DNA of 64,000 nucleotides, from NCBI GenBank assembly GCA_025917655.1, contig CP084618.1:620001-684000 (forward strand). Reading direction: 5' to 3'. The notes beneath the pieces are model-generated. The model was not told the DNA's origin. It worked only from the letters and a program-made list of their open reading frames with translations, and did not search any database. The DNA comes from Chlorella sorokiniana. Taxonomy: Eukaryota > Chlorophyta > Trebouxiophyceae > Chlorellales > Chlorellaceae. Within the stretch, counting starts at the first letter, position 1. Each line of letters starts with the position of its first letter. Shown piece after piece: positions 36,959-48,376 of the stretch. The position numbers and the translations under genes were made by a program.

Positions 36959-38212
36959 ATGGTAGAATCTAACGCAGTGAGCGGAGACAGTAATGCAGCT
37001 GCAGATACAGACGAAGATGTTGCAGCATGCGCAGCCAATTTACAGTGGCTGCTGCCACGGCTGGTGGATGCCGGTTTGCCGGCCTCGCCTGAAATGGCAA
37101 TACCTCGGCAACGTCATCTCACGTCCGAGCCAAATCTGCTCAGCTGGCGTTCTGCGCCTGCCACGATGCGCCTGCTCCGTCGCATGGTATGTTGTCAGCC
37201 GGCCAGGCGGCCAATGTGCAGACCGGTTTTGAGGTCTTTCTTATGTTGTTTGGCTGCAGGGTATGCAACCTCCCCAGCCTTTGTTGAATTCTGTCCCAGC
37301 AAATGGCGCACCCATCCAGGTAGTGCCAGGCACACGCCTGGTGGTCCCTCTCATGTTTGCACGAGTGGCGTATACTACTGATATTCCTGTGACTGTGACT
37401 TCGTTTGCAGATCAAGGTGCCGCCACCTGCTGTCCCACGTCCAGAGCGCTCCCAAGATGAGCAGGGAGCCACAGCATATGCAGTTGCACAGCCAAAGCAG
37501 TCAAATAGGGAGCTGGGCTTGCAGTCCAGCAGCATGGAGGCTGGCTCGCAGCCGAGCGTGCCAAGCTCTTCAGCAGCGTGCGATGATATATCGTGGGGTG
37601 GAGAAGGCGACTTTGCAGATTCCGGCTCTGCGACAGCACCAGTGGCGGATGCGCGGGGGATGCTGGAACAGGCTTTGCCGACTTTAGTGCTGCATCAGGA
37701 CCAGCGCCAAACCCAGCAGGGCGTCAAAGCCAGCGTTTGCCGAACTCAATGCTGTGCACCACGAACGGCAGCAGAGCCTGGCAGCCCAGCCCTTGGCTGC
37801 AGGAGCGTCCAGCGCGGCGTGGGCAGATTGGCCTGCAGCGGAGCAACCTGCTGCAGAGCCATCCAATCCTTTCTTGGCTGGAACGGCTGATGGAACTGGC
37901 CCAACAACAGATCCAGAGGCTGCAGCTGTAGCAGCAGATCGACGTGCTTCAGCCGACATCACTTGGCCGCAAGTGTCCACAACAGCAGTATGCGTGCACC
38001 AAACAGAGCCCGCTGGCCCTGCTGCTTCCGCGGAAACCGCATCAGGCTGGGAAGATGACGATGAATTCTTGGAGTTTGCTGAAGCGCCGGCGGCACAAGA
38101 GCAGCCGGCTCCAGAACCGGCAGATGCAGACGCTCACAGCACGTCCACGCAAATATTAGACCTCCTGCAGTGGCCCGACGCCAGCTTCATGTTATCCAGC
38201 AAGATACTGTAA
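36959..38212 (+). CDS. Acidic, aromatic-motif protein, possibly a clathrin-adaptor accessory (aftiphilin-like)
   Basis: No family is firmly recognised. Exon 1 encodes MVESNAVSGDSNAAADTDED and a helical segment CAANLQWLLPRLVDAGLP; exon 2 is GMQPPQPLLNSVPANGAPIQ; exon 3 begins IKVPPPAVPRPERSQDEQ and runs to the stop. The tail carries short acidic-aromatic motifs: DDISWGGEGDFADSG, GFADFSAAS, AAWADWPAAEQP and WEDDDEFLEFAEAP, and ends LLQWPDASFMLSSKIL. Such DFxxF/WxxF-acidic motifs resemble the gamma-ear/GAE-binding peptides of aftiphilin-type trafficking proteins; this is inference only. The last exon changes frame twice (37655-37659 and 37719-37721), each time compatible with a G run one base short. 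It is convergent with the UDP-arabinose mutase gene. Confidence 0.6.
38208..38212 (+). terminator. TGTAA overlapping the stop codon
   Basis: TGTAA coincides with CTG-TAA at the end of the acidic protein gene. It may be chance; a proper signal further downstream was not found before the convergent gene. Confidence 0.25.
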
Positions 38213-38262
38213 GCAGCACCCTAAGGCTGAGGGTGAAAGGGGCCCCAAAAGGTAATCAAATG

Positions 38263-38267
38263 TTACA
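38263..38267 (-). terminator. Putative poly(A) signal TGTAA for the UDP-arabinose mutase gene
   Basis: TTACA on the plus strand about 90 bp beyond the stop at 38356. Confidence 0.45.
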
Positions 38268-38355
38268 GGGGCAGGCAGGCACTTGGCCTGCATGCTGCTC
38301 ATAACAATTGAGAGAATGTAGGAATCATCAGGTAGCGACTGGAGTGCGTGCCCCA

Positions 38356-40204
38356 TCAGGGGTTGAGCTTCTTCCAGCTCTCGATCCAGGCAACCATGCC
38401 GTCAGCCAGCTTGGTGAAGTAAGGGTCCAGGTGAGCCAGGCCGGCGCGGACCTTCTCGGCCAGCTCAAGGTAGCAGCCGAAAACGTCCTTGTTATCAGGG
38501 CTCAGCTGCAACTGCTGAAAGAACGGAATAATCTCCTCCTGCAAGAGCCAGAGGACAGTGTGATTTGCTGGGGTTGCCACGCAGTTCTCACCAGCAGGCA
38601 AAAATCCACACATAATTGGTCCAGAAACACCGCCCTCACCTGCCAGAAGATGCCCTTGTACTCCTTCTTGAGGTTGACGAATGGGTTGCTGGCCTTGGAG
38701 TGCCAGATGTAGGGCAGGCCAGTCTTGACGCCCAGGTCCAGGTGGTCACAGATCTGCGACAGAGAATAAAGGGGGCAGCTTTGAAACATCTTGCATTTGG
38801 CAGGTGGGGCCAAAACACAAGTGCCATTGCTGTGAGGGACTCAGCGCACCTTCTTGACGCACCAGCCAGCCCACATGTCTGCATGCCACAGGAAAAGATA
38901 AGTTGACAAACAATAAGTCAGAACACTTAATGTTGTGACATCCTCGTGCAGGGCCTGCACCCACGCCTCACCGTCGTAGCGCCCCCACGGCTGGCCCTCG
39001 CCCATCAGGCCAAAGTACATGGCGGGACCGATGACCTCCCGGTCAAACGCCAGGTTCATGCCGCACATGGGGAACAGAGTGCCCTGTGAGAGTCAGATCG
39101 CGCAGGAGGAAAGGCGTCAGTATGCCAGCAGCAGGCCAGGCAGCACACCGAGCGGCGGCCATCCCTGCACATTGCCGCGCTTGTCGACACGCGCCCGCAC
39201 CTTGGGGATGGTCATGACGGCGTCCACGTAGCGCGTGTTGCGCTCGGCGGGCTTGACCATCTGTGTGGGCGCGTCGTAGTCGGGGATGTTGAGCCACAGA
39301 CCGTGGCTCACTGCCGTGAGCTTGCCGTCACGCATGCTGAAGGGGTAACCGCGCACAAAGTCGGCGCCGGGAGCGTAGGGGTCGTACAGGGTGTTGAAGA
39401 AGTCGGGGGTGGACGGGGTCAGCAGGTTCTTGATGTGCTGCTCCAGGGCGTTGATGTCCTCGCCGCTGGGGTTCTTGGCACTGCGAGGTCGGAAGGTGGG
39501 GCGAATATCTTGCATTGGGATGTTGCGGTGGTCCTTTGGAACCGTACTCATTCCCGGGAGAGCTGTTGTGCACTGGAGGGGCGCACGACTACAGCTGCAA
39601 CGAGCAAGAGCTGTGCGCCCCCAACCACCACCACCTCCGCCATCTCACACAAAGCAGTCATCGTCAATGGTGTAGACATACTTCTTCTTGCTGACCATGT
39701 AACCAAAGCAGCGGCAGGCAGAGTCCTGCATAACAGAGACCACAGCCAGGTCGCTCCAGAGGCAAGCCCTGCTGCAAAGCGCAGCGCACAAAAGCCAGCT
39801 GATGCTGCACCTTGAAGGAGATGCACCAGGCTTTGTCACCAAGGATGCGTTCGATATCATTGCGGTTGTACAGTTCATAGTCGAAGCCTGCACATATGTG
39901 TTTGAAGGAAGGGTTCAAAGTGGCGGGTGCACCCATCACCCCACTGACAACAACTGCAGCCCCTGCTTACCTTCCGGCACGCTGATGTTCTTTGTGGGAT
40001 CGCCGTCTTGCACGATGATCAGATGGTAGGGCTGGAAGAAGGGGCGCCTGAGGGGCACCAACACTTCGCTCAAAAATAAACTTGTGAGTTCAGGGCCTGC
40101 GAAGCATCCCACATGATAGAAACTCACCACTGCTCGAGAAAATCAAGGCTGCGTATAGTGGGTATCACAATGTCGAGCCGATCGTGCAGCGGAGGGGGCG
40201 CCAT
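38356..40204 (-). CDS. RGP: UDP-arabinopyranose mutase (reversibly glycosylated polypeptide)
   Basis: Interconverts UDP-arabinopyranose and UDP-arabinofuranose at the cytosolic/Golgi face, supplying cell-wall glycan synthesis. The start [20 protein letters not shown] matches the family N-terminus. Then [57 protein letters not shown] (the DDD metal/UDP site), [94 protein letters not shown] and [19 protein letters not shown], ending WKKLNP. All junctions keep frame and no indel is seen. Function is secure at family level; mutase rather than the old 'glucan synthase' label is from family knowledge. Confidence 0.96.
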
Positions 40205-40695
40205 GGCGGAGAAACCACCAAAATGAAGCAGACGATGATATCTTGGTTGTGAAGCAGCAATATTATATGGTGGATCCAGTCTCAGCTCAAACAAGGGGCC
40301 AGTACTTGCACCAGGACAAGCGTACCGCCTGCCCAAAATTAAACAAAACCAGCATACACTCGGTCACGCCCATCAAACTGTGAACGTTTGCAGACAATTA
40401 TCATCAACCCGCAGCCCATACACACAAATCGCTGGAAACACAGAATCGCTGTGAGCACAGTTTTAGGATCTGTGTGTTCGCTGCACAATTGGAATCGTGT
40501 GGAATGTGCGCTGCGAAATAGCGGTCTAGTCTAGCAACAGCCTCAAGGGGTGGTGACTGGCGCCCATCAGCGATTACACTCCGCCCACTTGGGTGGCAAA
40601 CACGTGTACAACAGTGGCGCTGCAAGGCAACAGGGAACTTGGGCAGCTTGCATAACAGTGGTCCATATGAGTCACAGTGGTCCTGCGGTAAAAAG
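40205..40695. other. Intergenic, UDP-arabinose mutase upstream / DiT 3' flank
   Basis: Nearly 500 bp between two minus-strand genes. A TTACA (TGTAA on the minus strand) at 40574-40578 is a likely poly(A) signal for the translocator. Nothing else was recognised. Confidence 0.5.
40574..40578 (-). terminator. Putative poly(A) signal TGTAA for the dicarboxylate translocator
   Basis: TTACA on the plus strand about 120 bp past the stop at 40696. Confidence 0.45.
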
Positions 40696-43656
40696 TCAGT
40701 AGATGCCCAAAGCCTTCCACCAAGCCCCACCGACAAACACCCACACCGCCAGGTAGAGCACGCTGAACACAAAGCCCCACTGGTACCACTTGGACTGCAG
40801 GCAGGGGGCCAGGGGTGCAATGGCATGAATACTTGGAGAACGACTTTGCCAGATGAAATATGAAATGCGCTCGATGGAACTACTGCAATTCACCTGGGGC
40901 ACGTAGCCGGTGCCATAGAACCTGCAGGGTCGGGGCCAGTTGCAGGCAATCAGTCGGCTTTGCACACACCCAGAGCATAACAACTAGGCTCAACATCCAC
41001 ATCAGATCACTCACGGCGGTGCGGAGCCAATGCCGTAGGTTGTCAGGCAGCCCATGACGTTGGACAGCTGGCCTGCAGGGATGACAGATAATGTGTACTT
41101 TCCCCACAGCACTCAATCAAAAACCAAAACCTCAACCCCAGGCCCTTGACGCACCAAGAGCAAGCGCCGCCAACAGGCCGGGGTGCCGCATGCAATGGCC
41201 ACCGACAGGAAGGCGGTGTACATGGCGCCGATGTGGGCAGCGCCTGCAAGCGGAGCAGCATGGGCAGAACGTGAGGGGGCATTGCTGTCAACAGACATGT
41301 CGTCCAGCCGCCCGGTCAGCCTCTTGTCTCACCAGAGGCAAAGAAGTAGTGCGAGTAGAAGTACAGGGTCAGGATGATGCCAAAGGTGGCCTGCCAGCCC
41401 AGGCCCAGGCCGCCAACCAGGCCGACCACCTGTCGGGGTAGGAAAGGAAGCACATGGTGTGAAGCACAGGTGTCAAACACATGGTGTCAAGCACAGGGCC
41501 AGGCTGACGCGAGCTGGGGACTCGCGTGCATCAGCTCAGCCTTGCCTTGTCAGAGAACCAGGCGATGAAGCCAAACTTGTTGAGGTACGCCGCCATGGCG
41601 ATGAGCGCTGCGAACCAGGTCAGCGTGTCCCAGGCCTGGTTGTCGCTCAGGCACTGCTTCCAGCTCACGACACCTGCACGCCATTGACAATGCATGTACA
41701 TTCCATCGACATCAAACAGCAAACATCAACCAACATGCCGAGGGACAGCCAGTGTGGCGTCACAATCCCCAGCGCACCCGTGATCAGCAGGATGGACAGG
41801 CCAGTCAGGGCTGCAGCCACCGCGCTGATGCCCACGGAGCCGCCAAAGATCCAGAGGCCAATGGTGATGGCAAACGCAAAGGCGGTCAGCTTCTCGTCGG
41901 TGCTCATGGGGCCCAGCTTGGCCAGCTCCTCGCGCGCCTGCACAGCACAAGAAAGGCGATCGCAATAACTGCAGCTAAAAAAGCGAGTGTGCGGTTCGCG
42001 ATGCTGCGTGGTGCTGTGACGTTGCTCACCTTTGCGGGGGCGTCGGGGTGTCCTTCACCTCGGGCGGGAACAGCACGTACAGCAGGGCAGGCGTCAGCAG
42101 CAGGCACACCGCGCCCGGCACCAGGCCGGCCAGCGCCCAGGTGCCTGCAGACATGCGCAGGAGCGTGTCAATGCTTTGCAGGTGGACTCCTGCAATAGGG
42201 GTTTGCCACACACGGCGGCTGCGCATGCGCACCCCACGAGATGGTGTAGCCCAGCGTCTCGCTGGCCAGGTTCACGGCCAGCGGGTTGGCGGCCATGGCG
42301 GTGATGAACATGCCGGAGGAGACGGTGGTGCACAGGAAGCACGTCATCATCAGGAAGGCGCCCATCTTCTTCTCGGTGCCGTTGGCGGGGTCAGAGCCTG
42401 CAGCAGCAGACCTTGCAGTCAGTCGCAGGGCCGGGCGCAAAAGCCACGACCGGTGTTTGCCGTGCAGCGTTGGCTGCAGCACGCACCACACGCCAGGCAG
42501 AGGGCCTTGGCCAGGGGCAGGAACAGGCCGCCTGCACGAGCCGCCACCGACGGGATGGCGGGGGCAAGCAGCGCCTCCGCCGCCACCAGCGAGTAGGTCA
42601 GGCCCTGCGAAGAATGGAACATGCAGCAGACGCTGATAAAGGCATGCAAAAATCGCGTTCTCCTTACTGGTGCTGAGTTGCTATGATGCATCAAGGCCAG
42701 CAATGCGGTGGCCCACCAGGGTGGTCTTGCCAAACAGGGCCACAATGCTGTAGGCGATGCGGGCGCCCAGGCCAGAGCGGATGAAGCCGCCCGAGAGCCA
42801 GAAGGCGATGGCGATCAGGATGGGGATCTCTGCAGGCAGCAGCCAGTGAGGTTCAGCACAGCATCTGTGCAGCCGCGCTGCAGCAGACGCGTGCCGCGCT
42901 TTCTTCCCACCGTTGGAGAAGGCTGAGAAGGCTGCTGCAAAGGTCAGCGTCTTGGTCATCATGGAAACGCACAGGCCAAGCATGGCGACAGCACCCAGGG
43001 GCAGGGGGTGGTGATGATGCCTGCGGGCAGGAAGACAGAGTAACTCGAGGGGCAAGATGCGCAGTGCATCGTGTCGAACATTGCGTCAAAGTGATGACCC
43101 ACCCGCGATGGTCGACAGGAAGATGGCCAGCAAATGCCAGGCCTGCACAGCGACGCAGGCATTGACATCAGGCGACTTGACACCCGGCAACCAACAACTT
43201 GCTCACGGTCCCGCAGCCCACAGTCACCTGCGCCGTCACGCCCGCCGGCGCAGGGGCGAACCACATGGCGGTACCAATAGCCACGCAGATGCCCAGCTTC
43301 TTCATGTCAGCGCCCCACTTGATGCCGGCAGGGGGCCTGTCGAAGGCGGGAAAACAGACACGAGGATTGACCCACTGGTGCATGCCTTTAAGCACAAGCA
43401 AATGCTCCACAAGTCAGCCAAACATTGCACAAACCACCATTCCAGCTTACTCTCAGCAGATGGGGTGGCCGCAGCCTGAGCCTTGACAGTTTGGCGTGTG
43501 CTGCGCGGGGGCCACCACAGCCGGCTGCACGGGTGCAGGCCGCTGCAGGCGGACACTGGCCAGGCCGGGACGTGCCAAACTTCCGGCGCGGGAGGCCGCC
43601 CGCATTCCAGCCTGCGGGGCCAGCCTGAGGGACTGAGCCGAGCTGACAGCCAACAT
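40696..43656 (-). CDS. Plastid dicarboxylate (2-oxoglutarate/malate) translocator, DASS family
   Basis: Inner-envelope antiporter exchanging dicarboxylates such as 2-oxoglutarate, malate or glutamate, linking plastid nitrogen assimilation to cytosolic carbon. The leader (MLAVSSAQSLRLAPQAGMRA...) is Ala/Arg/Ser-rich and ends near TVKAQAAATPSAE, a typical cleavage context. Membrane segments follow: MKKLGICVAIGTAMWFAP, EIPILIAIAFWLSGGFIRSG, NGTEKKMGAFLMMTCFLCTT, ITAMAANPLAVNLASETLGY, WALAGLVPGAVCLLLTPALL, AITIGLWIFGGSVGISAVA, TWFAALIAMAAYLNKFGF and YQWGFVFSVLYLAVWVFVGG, ending WWKALGIY. Frame breaks lie at 42045-42048 (VKDTP/DAPAK) and 41180-41183 (IACGTP/GLLAALALGA); a further frame change in the leader (43507-43511) makes the start uncertain. 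DiT1 versus DiT2 is not decided. Confidence 0.92.
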
Positions 43657-43913
43657 GATGGGAGCGGGTGTCAAGCGGGTGTCGGTAAGCACACTGGAGA
43701 TTCCCAGAGGCTGTCAGCGCGGCGATCGCTGCGGGCCTTATGCTGATGGGGGCCTGCGGGGCTTCGCGCGCCCCAGGATTTCCTGCGCGTACCGCTATGT
43801 ACTTTGTTGAAGACAAAGGCTCGTTGATGCGACGCTGCGTTCAGAGAGGAATCCATTAGCTGCAATGGCCATTCATTGAAGTCTTCCAAGGGGTTGGGAG
43901 TTACAGTGGCGCC
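43657..43913. promoter_or_regulatory. Bidirectional promoter region, translocator / TMEM184-like
   Basis: About 257 bp between divergent start codons (less if the Met at 43692 is used). No named element was recognised. Confidence 0.4.
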
Positions 43914-46135
43914 ATGACCAGCTTTTGGGACGCCATGGAAGGCCACGTTGTGGCAGGCGTGTGTGCATATGCCGGGATGGCCTTGGCGTTGCTGCAGGTG
44001 AGGCTCCGGAGGAACCAGGTTGGGGTGATCGTGTTGTGATGCTTGGGTGTCTTAGGCCGTGTTCTGTATTAACAGAAAGAGCCTTCGAAAGGTCGTGTTG
44101 ACCTGCTGGGTGCCTTGCTTCCTCGGGGTTCGCACCCTCTTTGCCGTCGTCAACCCTGTCTTGTGGCAAGCGCACGCGTGAGCGGAAGAAGGTGTTGCTT
44201 GCGCTGTTGATCATGCATGCACTCATTTGTTGCAGATTATCCAGCATTTGAGACACTATTCAGAGCCGGTGTTTCAGGTGTGCAATAGGGATGTGCAGTT
44301 GACGCAGCAGAAAGCCCACCTTGCTGGTTGTGCTTAAGCACCCTTGCTTTTTCGTGCAGCGCTACATCGTGCGCATCATATTCATGGTGCCCATGTATTC
44401 CATCTGCTCCTTCCCCTCATTGATACATCCAAATCAGGCCATCTACTGGAACACAGTGCGGGACTGGTATGCGCAGTGTTCAGCTTTTCTGGTTGCCCCC
44501 GCAGTGTTGTTTGATTGATTCATCCTGTGAACCTGTTGCAGCTATGAGGCGTGGGTCATTTACAACTTCATGGCACTATGCCTGGCATATGTTGGCGGGC
44601 CCGGAGCGGTTGAAGTGAAGATGCACGGCTTTGTGCTTCTGCCATCTTGGGCCGCAGGGACCTGCTGCCTGCCGCCCCTGCCCGTCAACGGCCGCTTTGT
44701 GCGCTCCACAAAGCAGATGGCGCTGCAGTTTGTGCTGCTCAAGCCCATCCTGGCGATTTTAACGCTCGTGCTGTACTCCACGGGACACTTCACGGAAGGA
44801 AACTGGGCCCCTAACAATGGGTGCGCCGGAACCTGCTTTGAAGCACTTCTAGTGTGCAATGTTAGCACGTTTCAAGCTTGTGACTCATGCGGCAATCTGT
44901 CTCATTGCACCTTTGCAGGTACCTGTGGATCACCATAGTGTACAACCTGACCTACACCGTCGCGTTGTACGGCCTGCTCCTGTTCTACCTGGGCACACAC
45001 GAGCTGCTGGCGCCGTTCAAGCCGCTGCTCAAGTTCGCGCTGGTGAAGGCCGTCATCTTCCTCAGCTACTGGCAGGGGCTGTTCATCTCCATTGCGACGG
45101 GGGCAGGCGCCATCGACACAGGTGGGACCCGCACCCTGGTGCAGAGCGCTGCTGGACCGCAACGGTTGATCGCAGGCATTCCCGTGTTCTGTCTGTGCAG
45201 CGGAAGATGGCACCAACCTGCAAAGCTGGCTGCTGTGTGTGGAGATGCTGCCTGCTGCCATTTTCATGCTCTTTGCCTTCCCCTGGTCTGAGTACGTGGT
45301 GGCTGGGGGCAACATCAGCGGCGGCAACATTACGCACGCCATCAGCATCAGGTGATGCGTTGTGCATGTGTTGTAAACGAAATGTTTGAACGTCTGTTTC
45401 TGACCCCTTGTTGTGGCGCCATGCAGGGATGTCGTGACGGACACAGTGCACCAGTTTGCACCCGCGTACCATGACTATGTGCTCTACTCAGACGGCACCC
45501 GCAAGCAATCGACTCCCCCAAAGACCGTGCGCACCCGCACGTTTGTAGCAGGTGCAGGTGCTTGCAGGGCGGGGGCACATGGCTCACCGCGCATGATGGC
45601 AGTCGTCGATTGGCACCGTTTGCCTGCATCATGTGCTGCGCATTTCGCCCGCGCTGCTTGCAGTGGGGCAAGAGTCCTCCCAGCAGAACCAGCATGGCGA
45701 CAATCTGCTGATGAACATGGAGCTGGGCGGGGTCAGCACATGGACCAAGAACAGCAGTGGGGGCCGCCAGCACCCGGGCAAACGGATGATGTGGAAGCCG
45801 CGGATGACCTTGGCAGGCTGGGCAGCAGTGAGGATCAGCAGCTCGCAGGACCCGGTTTCACTATGAGGTGGGCAGGGGTTGAGAGTTCTGAGGATACCAG
45901 ACATTTCTACGCGCTTGTTGGTCGACAAACATTGTGGCCATGCACCTCAGCTAAGCAGCTGTACCTTGGTGCCTGCAGCGATGAGCAAGGGGAGTCGCCA
46001 CACTTTGGGAAGTCCAAGTTCTTGGCCAGGGAGGAGGATCCCGTCACTGACGGAAAAGCGGCAAGTACGGCAGCAGCAGGCAGCAGCAGAAGAACAGCAG
46101 ACTGGGACAACATTAGTCTAGAATCACCAAAATGA
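43914..46135 (+). CDS. TMEM184 / LAZ1-type seven-pass membrane protein (DUF300)
   Basis: Member of the organic-solute-transporter alpha/TMEM184 group; plant LAZ1 proteins act at the vacuolar membrane, and the molecular activity is unsettled. Exon 1 is MTSFWDAMEGHVVAGVCAYA...ALLQ. Then HLRHYSEPVFQRYIVRIIFM with VPMYSICSFPSL, SYEAWVIYNFMALCLAYVGG, TKQMALQFVLLKPILAILTL, YLWITIVYNLTYTVALYGLL, FALVKAVIFLSYWQGLFISI and LLCVEMLPAAIFMLFAFPW. The HLRHYxxPxxQRxIVRI and KxVIFLxxWQG signatures are diagnostic. The soluble tail is acidic and ends WDNISLESPK. One base seems missing at 45759-45763 in the tail, where the frame changes between STWTKNSSGG and APGQTDDVEAADD. Confidence 0.92.
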
Positions 46136-46169
46136 AGTTCTGCTGTGCATACATATGTGCATGTTCCTG

Positions 46170-46174
46170 TGTAA
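46170..46174 (+). terminator. Putative poly(A) signal TGTAA for the TMEM184-like gene
   Basis: TGTAA 35 bp downstream of the stop at 46135 and upstream of the malate dehydrogenase start. Confidence 0.45.
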
Positions 46175-46347
46175 CCTGTACACCCGCTGGACACGCGCTC
46201 TCTTTGCTTGCAGCGTGGGCAGGGTGGAAAGCCAATCAGCACTATCAAGCTACGACCGGGTGCCGGGCCTCCAAACCCTGTCCTGGTTTGCAAACGGGTG
46301 CACTTTGCGCTTCTTTCAGCACCAGCGCCGAGCCGATCCACGCCAAC

Positions 46348-48141
46348 ATGCAGGCTCTTCGCCGGGCAGGCCAGGAGGTGCTGAAGGCCTCCACCAGGGG
46401 CATGGCAACCGCATCGGGGCTCCCTGATCGCAAGGTTGCCGTGCTTGGCGCCGCTGGTAAGCAGGGCTTGCGGCGAGGGGCTGATGGTTGGCACGGGCTC
46501 CAGATGCTGCAAGAAGTGTGCTCTTTGTATCTCATCATGAGAGAATTGGTTGTTCTAGCGCTTTTCTGCCCCAGCGCTTCCTGGCCGGGGGTTTGGCTCG
46601 TTGAGGATCGACGGCAGGCTGTGAAGCGACCAAAGCTTGCACCTCACTGGCTGCTCAATGTTTGTTGTTGCAGGCGGCATTGGCCAGCCTCTTTCCCTGC
46701 TCATGAAGGTGAGTGCACGCAGACGCAATGCAATCTCACTGTGAATGCATTCATTGCCGCAGTTGCCTTCGCTCACTGCCGGTGCGCACACGCATGCAGC
46801 TGTCCCCGTATGTGAGCGAGCTGGCGCTGTACGATATTGCGGGCACCCCCGGCGTGGCGGCGGACGTCAGCCACATCAACAGCAAGGCAGCGGTGAAGGG
46901 CTATGCGGGCGAGGACCAGCTGGGGGAGGCGCTCAAGGGGGCCCACGTCGTCATCATCCCTGCTGGCGTGCCGCGCAAGCCCGGCATGACCCGCGACGAC
47001 CTGTTCAAGATCAACGCCGGCATCGTCAGGAGCCTGGTGGAGGCATGCGGCAAGCACTGCCCGCAGGTGCGACCGTGATGTGCAGGTCTGGTCTGTCTGC
47101 TTTGCACGTCTGTTGAAATTTTTCTGTGTGAGCTGCTGTAGGCCCTGCTGAACATCATCTCCAACCCCGTCAACTCCACTGTGCCCATCGCGGCGGAGAC
47201 TCTGAAGCGCTTGGGTGTGTATGACGAGAAGCGCGTGCTGGGTGTGACAACGCTGGATGTGGTGGGTCACCAAAAAAACAGAGCTGCCGTCTTCACATGC
47301 ATGGCCGCCTGTATCCGCAGTGGCACAGCTGCTGCGTTGCAAATTCACACAGCTCTCCTTCCTGCTGGCAGGTGCGCGCCAAGACTTTCTATGCGGAGAA
47401 GGCGGGCTTGGATGTGGCCAAGGTGGACGTGCCCGTGGTGGGCGGCCACGCCGGCGTCACCATCCTGCCCCTGTTCTCCCAGGTGGGCGATGCACGACCA
47501 GCATCTGCCGCACGCAGCAAGGTGCCTGCCGCGCACATTGTTCATGCGTTGGGTGGGTGCGCAGCTGCGGAAAGGGTTGGCTGCAGCAGGGGTTGGCAAC
47601 CGTCTCATGCGCTGCCGTGCAGGCGGTGCCCAGCCCGGCCAACAAGCTGGGCGACGCCGACCTGGACGCGCTGTCCAAGCGCACCCAGGACGGCGGCACC
47701 GAGGTGGTGCAGGCCAAGGCGGGCAAGGGCTCCGCCACGCTGTCCATGGCCCACGCGGGCGCGCTGTTTGCCGACGCCTGCCTGCGCGGCCTCAACGGCG
47801 ACCCCGACGTGGTGGAGTGTGCCTACGTGGCCTCCACCATCACTGAGGTGCCCTTCTTCAGCAGCAAGGTCAAGCTGGGCAAGAACGGTGAGCCAGGGAA
47901 GGGGGGGGCAAGTTTTTGTTTATGCTGCAGGCGCCGCTGGGTGTGGCTGCCTGAAAAGCCCTCCGTGTGCAACAATGGCTTGACGATTCCAGCAAATGTT
48001 TTTATGCACGCGCATGCAGGCGTGGAGCAGATCTTTGGGCTGGGCGAGCTGTCCGAGGCGGAAAAGGCTGGCCTCAAGGCCATGATGCCCGAGCTGCGCG
48101 CGTCAATCGACAAGGGCCTGGCCTTTGTGAAGGAGGCGTAG
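46348..48141 (+). CDS. MDH: NAD-dependent malate dehydrogenase, organellar type
   Basis: Interconverts malate and oxaloacetate with NAD; TCA cycle or malate shuttle. The leader [20 protein letters not shown] is basic and amphipathic, which suggests a mitochondrion, though plastid or glyoxysome cannot be ruled out. The Rossmann motif [19 protein letters not shown] is split by an intron. Then [39 protein letters not shown] (substrate Arg and mobile loop), [39 protein letters not shown] with the catalytic His, and [20 protein letters not shown], ending [11 protein letters not shown]. Seven or so exons join without any frame break. The small exons and GTGAGT/TGCAG borders are regular. Confidence 0.95.
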
Positions 48142-48329
48142 AGGGTGCTACGCCGCCACCTCATGCCATGAGCATGCCTTTCAGTTTTGTCTTGGAAAGG
48201 TCTGAGACCTTGACAACCATGTGACGCATGAAGTGTTCACAATGCAATCCTCACAAGCAACAGCAGTGTGTGTGGGATTTGTTGGCCTGTGCCGCGCTGC
48301 GCCGGCACCTACTGCGATGACTGTTGCAG

Positions 48330-48334
48330 TTACA
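48330..48334 (-). terminator. Putative poly(A) signal TGTAA for plastid L1
   Basis: TTACA on the plus strand 43 bp beyond the RPL1 stop. Confidence 0.45.
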
Positions 48335-48376
48335 TCCTTAAGCAGAAGAGCGGAGAGCTAAATAGAAAGCGGGGGT

